DNA of 64,000 nt from Mermis nigrescens (taxonomy: Eukaryota > Nematoda > Enoplea > Mermithida > Mermithidae). This document shows positions 30,473 to 42,400 of this stretch, in pieces. The first letter of the stretch is position 1. Each line of letters begins with the position of its first letter. The notes below the pieces were generated by a model, which saw only the letters and a list, made by a program, of their open reading frames with translations, was not told the origin of the DNA and searched no databases. The DNA lies in assembly GCA_036768485.1 (NCBI GenBank), contig JAVLUZ010000172.1, forward strand, positions 264,001 to 328,000. The letters run 5' to 3'. A program made the translations under genes and the position numbers.

Positions 30473-30846
30473 CATACATGATCTGGATTCTCAGAGGTTT
30501 CCATTCCCCCGAAAAAGAATTTAACACCCGCAGCAAAAATATTTCCCCTTACCGAAATTCGAGACATTTCAAACAGATTCTAAAAGTATCCTGGACTAAG
30601 TGTTTTTAGTCAAATTTTAGTTCAAAAGCGTCAATATTCTGGGCGCTTCGCGCCAAACAGCCATTATTTCGTTGAATTTTATTGAATTTTTTGTCTTTAT
30701 CGTCTAGCAAGAAAGCGCATCGTCGAAACAGCAAAAAATCCGATGTTTTTGACGCATATCCGTTGTTTTTTAGTCCACAAAAATACTTCGGAAAAACGGT
30801 CTCACCCGCCCGCTTCCCCCCAGAATTCCCGCGCTGCACATGTATG
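30473..30846 (-). mobile_element. Family-3 MITE
   Basis: CATACATGATCTGG opens it and GCTGCACATGTATG closes it, with a GGCGCTTCGCGCC hairpin inside. Flanking octamers do not match well. A second, more degenerate family-3 copy adjoins it on the left (about 30150-30470). Confidence 0.65.
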
Positions 30847-30858
30847 TATGGTTGTGTG

Positions 30859-31086
30859 CATAGGTGGGCGGCACCAAAGTTCTGGGGGGGTGCAAAATTG
30901 ATTTTAAAGATCAAAAAATGGCCCTGAAAATCATGGTATGGCGAAAGAACACCATTTTTCAACGTTTCTCATCGAGCACTATCCATTGGCATCAAAAAAT
31001 TGCGAAAAAAACCAAAAAAATTCAGAGAGGGATATTTTGGTTTCGGGGGGGGGGGTGCATACCCCAAAACCCCACGCCCAGGTAAG
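30859..31086 (+). mobile_element. Family-2 MITE with perfect 8-bp TSD
   Basis: GTTGTGTG is duplicated exactly at 30851-30858 and 31087-31094. The ends are CATAGGTGGGCGG and GCCCAGGTAAG. It lies about 145 bases beyond the stop codon of the SR-type gene, likely in or just past its 3' UTR. Confidence 0.9.
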
Positions 31087-31231
31087 GTTGTGTGTCACAA
31101 TCTAATAGTTGAAAAATGGCCAACTTGCACACCGACTCGTTGATATCGCTTCACCGATCGATAAAATTCTTATTTAATTCGGAAAATTACTAAGATAGGC
31201 ATTAGGTAGCGAAAAAGTCGAGCCGCCAAAA

Positions 31232-33456
31232 TCAGGGCCAACGCGGCACGCCGCCCGACCACTTCGCCGGTTGGTGCGAAAAATAGGACGCGAAAGCGGC
31301 CCTCAGCGACTGCGACGGCGTGAGGGTCCGCTGCTGCTGTAGCCGAGTCGTCGATCCTTGCGTCGAAGTCGACGCCAACGGCGCGTTTTCGGCCGGCGGC
31401 AAATCCGAGTAATCCAAAGCGAGATCGGAAAGAGAAGGCTGCTGCTGCTGCTGCTGGGCCAATTGGAAGCTGTTGTTCTCCGATTCCGCCGAAACAATAA
31501 ACGATGACGTCATATCCGAATAAGCGTTAGAACGCTCTTGCAGCCCGATATTCGAAATTTCCCGCTCGCCCCGATCGTCGTGATACGATTTCGCATCCTG
31601 AGCCGCCCAACGATACGAACTTGTGTCAAATTTCCGTTGTTTGAACGGTTTGGCGAACGATTGATCAGATTCATTACCATATTCGCTCGCATTATCGTAT
31701 TCTTTCGAATTTTCATATCTATCCAAATTACCGTATTTATTCAAAGTACCGTATTCATTCAAATTATCATATTTATCCAAATTACCGTATTTATCCAAAT
31801 CACCGTATTTATTTGTATTATCGTATTTGTCAGAATACGGTTTTCGGCCATACGGTTTTGGAACGGATTTTTGGGAGTTCGGATTGAACGCGCTTCTTTG
31901 TGGAAGCGGCTCCCATTCCACTCTGGGCGCTGCGTTGGACTGGAAATTCGGCGATTCGAATATCGGGCCGCTGTGCTTGACGGCGCGATCCGCCGCCGAC
32001 GACGAATCGCCGCCGTAATGATTCGCGTCGCGACGCGAACCCATCGGCGCGAAATTCCACGAATCGGACGCGTTCGCCGAATGGTCGATCGACTTGCGTT
32101 TTTTCCGCGCGTCGATTGGCTCTTTTTGAATCGGCGGCGGCGAATCGGATTTCAGGCCGGCCAAGAACGAGCCAATAGAAAACGGGATGGCTGCGGGTGA
32201 CGAGGGCGCGTCAGAAGGCGCTGTTTCCTTTTTGTCGTTGCGACGAGGGGCTGTTTTTGCGGTTTCCTCCGTCTTGCTACGATAAGTTTCTTCTTTTACT
32301 TCATTTTCGTTGCGACAAGGCGGGCTTTGCTTTTTATCCGACGACAGATTTTGAGCCAAAAAAGAGCCCAGCGAAAAGGGTATCACCGCGGGTGGGCTTT
32401 TGGCCTTGGGTGAAAAACGAGGCGAAGTTCGCTTCGGAACCGCCGCCAGGGCTGTATTCTTCTTATGAATGAAAACTTCGATCGGGGCCTGTTGTACCGC
32501 CGCTGAAACGGTATTTTTACGGGTCGATAAGGATTTCTGGTTTTGTTCCATTGAACTGACGGTTTCGGCTGATATCGGTATGGTCATTTGATCTCGAGTA
32601 TTATCTACGACGATGGGCGTTTGAAAAGCCGGTTCCGAATCGACCCATCGTTTCGTTACGGAACACCAAATTTTTTTGCCGTAAATCGGTTTCGGAGCGA
32701 CGATATCGTCAGTGAATTGATTTTTATGGTCGAAAGATGGCGCTGGCGTCGATTTATCGAATGACGCCGTCGTCGTCAAATCGGATATAACCTCATTCGT
32801 ATTGGTTTTGTTAGTAGGTCCAATATAGTCCAGCTTTTTAGCATTTTCTGATTCTGATTCTAATACGGTTTGCAGTAGGAAATCGAACGATTCGGGGTCG
32901 GCGAATTGACTACGTAGCGTTGGCAAATCGCCAACGACGACCCGACGTCCCAAATCTACGCCGACCGAACGCAATACGCCCGTAAATTCGACTAAATTTT
33001 GTTCCGTTAAAAGTACGTAGTGAGCTGGCGCTGCCGTCGCCTTTCTTAACGCCGATTGGTCGCCGACGGATTCTGACGGTTTGTTGACGGATTTTGACGG
33101 ATATTTGCCAAATTTTCCACTTTCTGGCTCACGGCCGCCCATTTCCGGCCGTTTTTTTCTTGCGTCATCGCGTTTTGAGCCGCGGCTTCCGCGACGGCCG
33201 CCGGATCGCGAACGACTTTTGCGTCGTCGACGCGGTGACGATGACGTCGACGACGACGACGAACGGCTGCTACTGCGACGCCGTCGCGAAGAACGTTTTC
33301 TTTTCCGGCTTTCTGCATAATCCGATTTATTAGAGCGATTTTTTTTATTTCGCGATTCGGGCGTATCGGTCGTTTTAGATGCTGATTTTGCCAAATTTTC
33401 TTTTTTAGCCACTTGATCCCGCTTAGGCACTTCTTTCGCTATCTTTTTTACCGTGC
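31232..33456 (-). CDS. Last exon of the SR-type gene: RS tract, duplicated motif, hexapeptide repeats, polyQ
   Basis: This is an open 741-codon exon after a GTGAATTAG acceptor. The frame also continues upstream to ATGs at about 33496 and 33538, so an intronless or alternative start is possible. Order: basic linker, RS tract (near residues 40-85), an alpha/beta-like stretch (NLVEFTGVLRSVGVDLGRR), then low-complexity sequence. A 14-residue motif occurs twice, as AVIPFSLGSFLAQ and AAIPFSIGSFLAG. Next come tandem hexapeptides of the form KYGNLD / KYDNLN / EYGTLN encoded around 31690-31840, followed by a QQQQQQ run. The C-terminus ends SHQPAKWSGGVPRW. Codon use is clearly more GC-rich than the flanking introns. 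Confidence 0.8.
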
Positions 33457-36400
33457 CTAATTCACAAATGTAATTGATACACACAACTATCTCCATTTTG
33501 TTAAATGATACTCTTAAGGGTGCACCGGATGCTTGCACGAATGGAGAAAACCGATATATGTAATGTGGGTAGTTCTAAACCCTTACCCTATTATTATACG
33601 TGCGACGGCTCTAAATTTTTGGGATGTACGGCTCGAAATTTTGGGAAGTCGACAAATTGAGACAATAAAACTACGATTTTTGGCTTGAAAACAGCGGCAA
33701 ACACCTTTGAATTAAGCTTTAAAACAAAGTAATTCAGGCCGAAAAAGTAAAGGAAGTGGAATAATCACGACTTCAAAGGACAGAGAATTACATATTGAGG
33801 ATGTTAAAGTCATTCGTTACTTTTTACTTTGTTTAGCTATCAAAAATCAAGATAAAAATATAAATATAGGATGACTCGAAAAAAGCTGTACCCCAATGTT
33901 ACATACATGTCATAACTTTCGCTAATATTTACGTAGTTTTGAAATCGGTTGCATTGGAAAGATAGAAATGCCTTCACTTGAACCAGGTTAAATTTTGGCC
34001 GCATATAAACGCTTCGTGAGATGCGAGGATCTAATTACACGTTATCCCGATCTAGTTTAAACATTGAAAGCTTATTTGATTCTGTGATCTATTTTCTCAC
34101 CATATTGACGATGTTTTGAGGTTTTTGCTCTTAGAAGCACTGCAGACATTTCGGGGTTTACCATTTCATTTTCTTGGTTGTAAATGTCGTTAAAAAGGAT
34201 ACCTACATATATTCATTAATTTAACATAATACAGAAACTGTGGGATCAAAAAATATCAAAGTAGGATATAAAGAAGCCGCTGCAGTGTTTTTTGTACAAG
34301 GTCCGTTTGTACATGTACAGAGATGGTCCCCGAAAGTCTGCACATTTTGTACATGCAAATTTTTGTGTACTATAATAGGTTACAGTAGCGATTTTGGTGT
34401 GGTAAAACAGGGTTTTTCGATCTTTGGTAGTAAGTATATTATAGCTAATTTCTGGGTTTCTGACCCCAGAAATTACTAAAAATTGTCTTAAAACGGCGCG
34501 AAGCGCCGAAAAATTAAGCATTTTTCCTTTCTAAATGCAAATTCTGCCATTTTAAAGACATATAGGACAAACAATTACTCATTTAGGCGCGAAGCGCCGA
34601 GAATTGTCGGGTATTTTACCTTTTCACGGCTTTTGTCTTCCCAAAAATCTTTGCACATGTACAAAGACGATTCTGAAAAGTCTTCGTACATGGGAAAAAA
34701 TCTTTGCAAATGCAAAAAAACCGTGAGCCGCTGCAACGTATAGAAAGCCAACACCCCACGGACAGGCACGTAGCTGTGGGGGGGACTGGGGGGTCGGACC
34801 CCCCAAAATTCAGAAAAAACCGGAAAAATAGGACTTTTTACACGTTATTTGGTGCTATTTTTGGTTTAGACCCCCCAAAATTGGTGTTGGTCCCCCCCAA
34901 AATAGGAGGGCCAGCTACGTGCCTGCCCACGGAAATTGTTGTTCACGTTTTAAACAATGACATTTTCATGTAGATATCTAATGCAACAAAGTCTAAAACT
35001 CTGTTAATATAAGCCCAATGATGTAACATAAGGGTAAAGCCCTTTTTCTGAGTTGCTCTGTATATGCACACACACGGCCGGAAAATTTTTTTGAAAGGTG
35101 ATATGTATGTTAAAATAGATGGAAAAATTGCTAGGTTTTGACGTAAAATCTCCCGGCGCTAGTATTTTTCGAAATTCTGACTCACACGCGATTGAAACCC
35201 GACAGTTTTGGAATAAGTTTTTTCCAGAAAATTCGAATATTATTATCTTATTGATAAGAGCATGTCGAAAAAACGTGGAAAAATGCAGTTTTTGCGAGCT
35301 ACATCGACGAATTTCTCGAGATATTGACCAATTTATGATGGATCCGCCCCTCCTCCCTTGACCGAACCCCGGATATGAGCCTGTTTGCACATATATGAGT
35401 CTTCTACCTCAAATGTACATGAATTTACATATGCAAGATAAGAAATCCCGATTGAAATATGTCGTCCTCCCCTATCCGAAGAATGTCAGTAATCTTTTAG
35501 TTTTCGTAGTTTTACGATTCGGGAGATTTTAAGTCAACAGCCACGGTTTTTGTATTCGGCAAAGATTTTTCGCGATGTACAAAGACATTTGGGGACCGTC
35601 TTTGTCCATGTACAAAGATTTTTTTGGAAGACAAAAACTGCAAAATAGGTTCGAAATTCGCAACATTTTCGGCGCTCCGCGCCGAAATGAGCAATTGAGT
35701 GTTCTATATATCTTTATCATTTCAGAAATTGCATTTTGAAAGGAAAAATGCCAAATTTTTTGGCGCTTCGCGCCGTTTTAGGACGATTATTACTGATTTT
35801 TGCCTTCAGAAACCTAGAAATTGCTAAAATACGTAACCAAAGGTCGAACAACTCTGTTTTTGCCACACTAAAATCGTTACTGTACCATATTATAGTACCC
35901 AAAAATTTGTGCGTACGAAATGTACAAAGACTTTTAGGGACCATCTTTGTACATGTACAAACGGACCTTGTACAAAAAAAAAACACTTTCAGCAGCCTAG
36001 TTAAAAATTAGATTTTAGCGACTAGCATTTCTTTTTTGGAGGCACCGAAATGCAAAGAGCCAAATAGCGTCAAAAATGGTCACCGAATATATAAATACTG
36101 CCGGCATAGTCTCTTATTTCTTGTCAAAACTTTGAACATTAGTTTTATTCCTTAGTGACCGGGATCATTTGCAAAAAAATTTGAGCCGTCGCGCGAATAA
36201 ACTCAGGAAAAGCTATCACATTGCGCTATTTCAAACGAGATCATGTTTATCACTGATTATCGAACCTCACGAAGGAATGTTGAATTGAGGAGTAGAAGAA
36301 TTTCGCTTTAATATGTCTCAATCATCGTTTTCTGTAATTACAACAATTTAAAAATTGATGATTTTTGAAAAATTTAAAAATTGACAACTTTTCGAAAAAT

Positions 36401-39400
36401 GCTTCAGTTTTTCATTTAAGTAGTTGCAAAATTAAGACGAAGATAAACACATGCTAGAAAATTTGTAACTTTGAAAAACTGACTGAATACTATACTCCTT
36501 TATTGACAGGAGCACAATTTATCCCGTTGTAAAGTGAATCGGGAAAATATCACAATAGACTTAACACACCTGGTTTCTTGGTCGCCAAGATCTTAGGACA
36601 ACCGCCTTTGTTTGCAATCGAGTCATCTTCTAGCTGTTCTCTGCAAAGAAATCTTCATTTCATTTAAAGTTACCGAGCACGCTTGATAATTTTTTTAAAA
36701 TTCATATTTCCAGATCAATATTTGTATTTAAAATACCATGTTTTGCCATTATTATTCATTTTTTCCTTATCACTCTCTTCGTCTAAGTACAAACAATTCA
36801 TTATTGAAACGTTATTTATTCATTGACTTCTGCAATACATATTTATTTAATTATTACTTATTCGGGCATTCATTAAGATGCTCTGAAGATACATGATCCG
36901 GGGGCGGTTCAAAGAGTGTTTCACTACCCCACAGAAAGATTTTCACCCCAGCAAAAATTTTTCCCCATAGAATTCGCGATTTTCCGAAAGTTTCCCAAAA
37001 TTTCCTGAAAATTCGTAGAAAATGGGTTTTTATATGCATTTTTAGCAAAATATTTGCTCAAAAACGTCAAATTTTCGGTGCTTTGCGCCCACAAACTCAT
37101 GTTTTTACTATATGTTCAATTTGTTCGACTTAATTTTTTGAATGTTATTTTATGCCCTTGAAAGATAGTGCATTATCAGAAAGACGATGTTCTTGACGCG
37201 TATCCACCATTTTTGGGCCAAAAAAGAAACTTTAAAATTTCACATCCCCAGAATTCCCATGCTGTGCATGTCTGGCTCTAAATATATCTAATTTTGACTG
37301 CATACCATGATCGCCAGGGAGTTGAGTTGAACACTGGACGATCATATCCAGCGCAATAAATATTTTAACCTTTCTCACATGCATTACTTCGTGACTGCCT
37401 AGTACCTAAACTAAGCATAATAGACGAAATTTTTTGAATGTTTTTAATTATCTTCGAAAAAGAAAGTCCACCGCCAGGATCGCCAAAAAATCGTGTTTTC
37501 GACGCATACTCGTCGTTTATGAACCCAAAAAAGACAATCGAGAGAAAAATTTTTGGATTTACCCACGGTTTTTTTTTGTATTCGGCAAAGATTTTTCGCG
37601 ATGTAGAAAACCTTTTGGGGACCGTCTTTGTACATGTACAAAAGATTTTTTGGAAGACAAAAACTGCAAAAAAGGTTCGAGAATTCGCAAAAATTCTCGG
37701 CGCTCCGCGCCGGAAATGAACAATTGTGTGTTCTATATATCTTTATAATTTCAGAAATTGCATTTTTGAAAGCAAAAATGCCAAATTTTTTGGCGCTTCG
37801 CGCCGTTTTGAGACGATTATTACTGATTTTTGCCCTCAGAAACCTAAAAATTGCTAAAATACGTAACCAAAAGGTCAAACAACTCTGTTTTTGCCACACT
37901 AAAATCGCTACTGTGCCATATTATAGTACCCAAAAATTTCTGTGTACGAAATGTATACAAAGACTTTTAGGGACCATCTTTGTACATGTACAAACGGACC
38001 TTGTACAAAAAAAATACTGGAGTTACCCCAGATTTCCAATGCTGAGCTTGTCTTATATCAACTTGTTCAAAAATTTTAAGATCACCCTCATTCTCACAGT
38101 AATACAGTAATAGCTCAGCTATAACATACTCTGGTGACAATTTATCTCCGGATTTAGCTGTAGTCATTTCACTATTCGACGCGCTTTTCGTATCTGGAAT
38201 AGAACGAACGTCTCATAAGTAAACTCAGCCTAGTTAGCTTTGAAATGAATATTCTGCACCAGGGCCGTATTTAAGAGGGCGGTGTCCCCCACCCCACTGG
38301 CTGGAAAAAAATTTTGATGAGTGAGATAATGCACGGAAAAATGAAAAAATCGCACGTATTTGTCGTCAAAACTTCAAATTTTTCATGCTTCTTGCCAGAT
38401 ATGATGTATTTTCCATAATTTTGGCTCAAGCGCGACCAAGAAAACGACACATTTTATAGCCCTTTGAGTGAAAAAAATTTTTTTTCTCGAAAATTTCAGT
38501 TCAGATTTTATTATCTTAATGGATACAGCATGACAAAACGTCGAAAAATGCGGTTTTTGCTAGCTATCCTGACGAATTTTTTGAGATATAGACCAATTTA
38601 TGTTGGGTTCGCCCTCCTGTTCGGCCGGATCCTGGAAATGGGCCTCTTCTGCGCTCAAACAACGCGAAATAAACAGCATTACATGTAAATAATACAAACC
38701 TATGAATGAAGATAAACGTAAAAAAATAGATTTATGATTTATGATGAATAAGTAGAAACATAGACTTTGTAAAATCTAAGCAATATCTCATTCTTTGACA
38801 CTTGGTCTTCGTCGACCTAGCGATGCTTGAAACGGATATGGATAACACTTTACTATCAAATATACAAAAGAATCAAAGGAATGGTAATGCATAAATATTT
38901 ACATTCAGAATCACCATTATAAAAAAGATACAAAAACAGAAGATTTTAAAGCACAAACGAGAAAAAGGGATAAGAATTAAGAAAAAAGGGGTTATAAAGT
39001 TTTAATCAATTTCATTGTGTGATTCAAAGAGGTTATTAAAAATTTTAGCATGAAAAGAAATGAAAACTGGCGTTTTATCAGAAAATCTAAAAGTTCCGGA
39101 TCGTTATTTTCTATGTTTAACTTTGTCTTAAAGCGCGACCAGAAACGTTACTTCTCATAGCCTCTAAGAGAAGAGAATTTTTCCCCTCGAAAGTTCGAAT
39201 AATTTGAGCTTATTTGCACATAAAGCATCTGAGATAACCTGATTGCACGTTACGAGTATATACTATATATTTTAAATTTACCATTTAGACTGGAATCAAT
39301 CGCAAGTCTTTTTGGCAGCACAGCTGGCACTTTAAATACGTTGTCAGATGTCGAGGATCTGAGAGGAAAAATTATTTTCATACGATAATGGATCATTACA

Positions 39401-42400
39401 GATTATAATAAACGAACCACAACAATTGAAGAAATGGTACAAGATGACAAAAACAAAGCATTCGTCGCCAGTGGCGTAGCTGTAGGGAGGGGTGGGACAG
39501 GGGAGACTAGTTTCCCCAAATTTTTGAAGTGTGAATATTTTTTGCAAGGATTTCCCAGAGCAAAATTCCAAGATTCTTAAAGCGTATCCGGAAGATAGCC
39601 AGAATAGATTTTAGCACACCTTTTTCTAGCTAATGAGCCCAAAATTTTTAGACGCTTCGCGCCTTATTTATTTATGTACAGCATTTTTATTTAATACACT
39701 AGAAATCGAACTCAATTTTTTGAAATTTTTCTCTTCTCCAATGTGTAAGTCTTGTTGAGAAAAGCTCAAAAATTTTGCGTATCCACAAAAGGTTGTTAAG
39801 ATATCCAACTTAAAAATTTTCGCCCTCCCCTAAAATCAAAGGCTTGCTACACCACTGCCCGTCGCATTGTTTGTTTAGACTTGTTAGTACAGCAACAAGT
39901 GCAACAATCATTTCGAATTATAGCTACGAACGAAAGCTATGGATAAAAGCGATTTTGAAAAAAGAAAGCAAAGCTCTCAAATAGATTCTTTTATAAACAA
40001 GTAAGTATATATCAACTAAATTATCCATTTTCAAATCAAAAAACTTAATCCTAATTCATCGGTGTAAGCAACGAATTAAATTTCGACACATATGCTCAGC
40101 AAAAAAATATGTCCTTTCTTTTATAAACACATTAGCATACAAGTATGTAACAGGGGATGGGGATCTACATAGCACCCAAAGTCGGTCGTACTCCCATTCC
40201 AGATAAGACAGAAAATTTTTGACTTTCCCCTTCGATTTTTGGCCGTTTCAAGCCAAAAATTGAGGTAATCTACTCCCTCCTCCATAAAAATGGCCCAGGA
40301 TCCCTCACCCGAAACATCAAGCCTTTACATGTATGCATATATGCTTTTATAAAAACAAACATGTTTTAGGTATCTAATTACCCGGGTAACGAGGCAGACT
40401 CATTTGAACAAGAATTCGAAGATTCGGATGGCTCGTTTTCATTTGCGTGTTGGCCAGTAGGCACCTAAATCGAATGTGCAAGGATTCGGAAGAAACAACT
40501 CGCTCATCATGAAGTGCCCAGATTATTCTTCATCCTACCATTGCAGTTTTCAGTCTCATAAAGGAGGGCATTATTTTAATTACAGCTAGCTAATTTCCTT
40601 CTCTTTTCAGGACATGTACTCGTATCATGTACTAGATTAACATGTAAAAGATGCATGCGCATGTTAACAATCAAACATGGGCATAGAGCGGGAAGTGAGA
40701 GGGGTATTTATTACCTCTACCTACATAAAAGGTTCTCGGAAAATCAGGTCACTGCCAGGCGATTTTGAGAAAACGAAAGGTACTGCAAGGCAATTTTTGA
40801 GATAAATGCAGCAAAAAGGTCGAAAATTCTACCTCAACAACGGTAAAAATACCAGAATTTTCCGGCGCTTCGCGCCGTGTTGATAAACTTTTTGTATTTT
40901 TATTTCAGAAACTCACAACTTGGCTAGAACTTCCACTAATAAGAGTCAGGAAATCAAGTTTACTGCACATAACTTGCTGTTGCACCGTTTTATAGCACCC
41001 TAAAATCCACATATGCAGCATGAACGTTGACTTATAGGGGACCGTATTTGTACTTGTGCAAGCAGACCAAGTACAAAAACAATTCATTATAAGCCCATTC
41101 CTGAATTAAGCGCATCTCTGGCCTACCTCTACCTTAGAGCCTATGTATGCTAACAATGATAAAAATACTTCATGTCCCTTATTTTGACATGTCCTCCTTT
41201 AATGCTCATACAGAGGCGAATTTTTTAGCTCCATTTTCTAATGATAGATTATGAATTCTCGCCAAGCTTAATGAAAAACTGAAAAAATAATACTTTCGAA
41301 GGATTTATGAGACTAAAAACACCATGAAATCTGGAATCGGAGATGCTTACGAAAGGCATCAATTAGACATATCAAACATACTATAAGAACTCTGCGGATC
41401 AAGACTTTATACTTGCATATGCATATGAGCCAAAATTTGTACCTTCAAACCAAAATTTTCAGTAAGAATAGCTAAAAACATGAAAATATAACAAGCATAC
41501 TAGCCAAAATAGCTAAGAACATGAAAATTTAATAAGCATCGTAATGCAAGTAGATCAATCAAGCACTCACTAGGTACAACAAACTAAAAGTTTAACTCTA
41601 TTGCAATAGGGCAAGTTTTGCGAATGATCAGGATTCTATCATTTAAAGATGGATTCTTAAACCCAAAATTTAAAGCACAAAATCTATGAAAAGCAGATAG
41701 AAGCCAAAGACAAATTTATTTCATAATTTGGAAACCAAATGCAGATACCTAACTCATCTTGTATTCCACAAAAAACTTATTAGAATTTTCAACAAAATAA
41801 GTCATGATTAAGAAAAAATAAACAAATAAATAATAAAATAATTTCTTAAATAAATAATAAAATGAATTGTTAGCAGAGTTCGATAATTTTTGGATCTATT
41901 CATTATTCAACACTCAAAAGATGCTTAAAGAATACCATACTACAATAATTAAATACTAATCAGGGAAGCGGATTTAATTTCAATCCAGTCAACCAACACA
42001 TTGTAGTAAGTGTTAAATGCCTATTGTCAAGGTAACAACAATTCAGACACTTAATACTGTACGGACCAGTGAAATCGAAGAAATGACAAAGAAACAATAG
42101 CAAAACAAATGAAATAATCCTAATTAATGGCCTGAAAACTTTTAATTTTTTCCTTCCCACTATTTAACAGAAAATGAATATCAAAATTACAGAAAGTAAG
42201 TAAGTGTCACAGTAAAATTTGATGATGATCTGTTTCGTGCTACAAGTAAGCTGACGAAAAGCGCAAATATCAATCAATACTCACTGCTTCAGATTCTGTT
42301 GTTTCTGAACTGGCTGCACGTTCATACGGTTGTTCTTTTGTGACATCTTCATCAACTGTTAATCTTTCAGTTTCTAAACAACGATGCACATTTCATTTTT

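Noticed and set aside
31538..32200. 220-codon plus-strand ORF
   Set aside because: It is the antisense shadow of the 18-bp tandem repeats and GC-rich codons in the SR-type gene's last exon.
37444..38110. Long ORFs on both strands, 37.4-38.1 kb
   Set aside because: They read through a family-1 MITE; the same peptides recur at every copy of the element, so they reflect the repeat, not a gene.
39950..40480. Plus-strand pair of exon-like pieces (MDKSDFEKRKQSSQID; EADSFEQEFEDSDGSF)
   Set aside because: The phases do not join into the second open frame, and the minus-strand exon at 40382-40464 fits the SR-type gene in phase.
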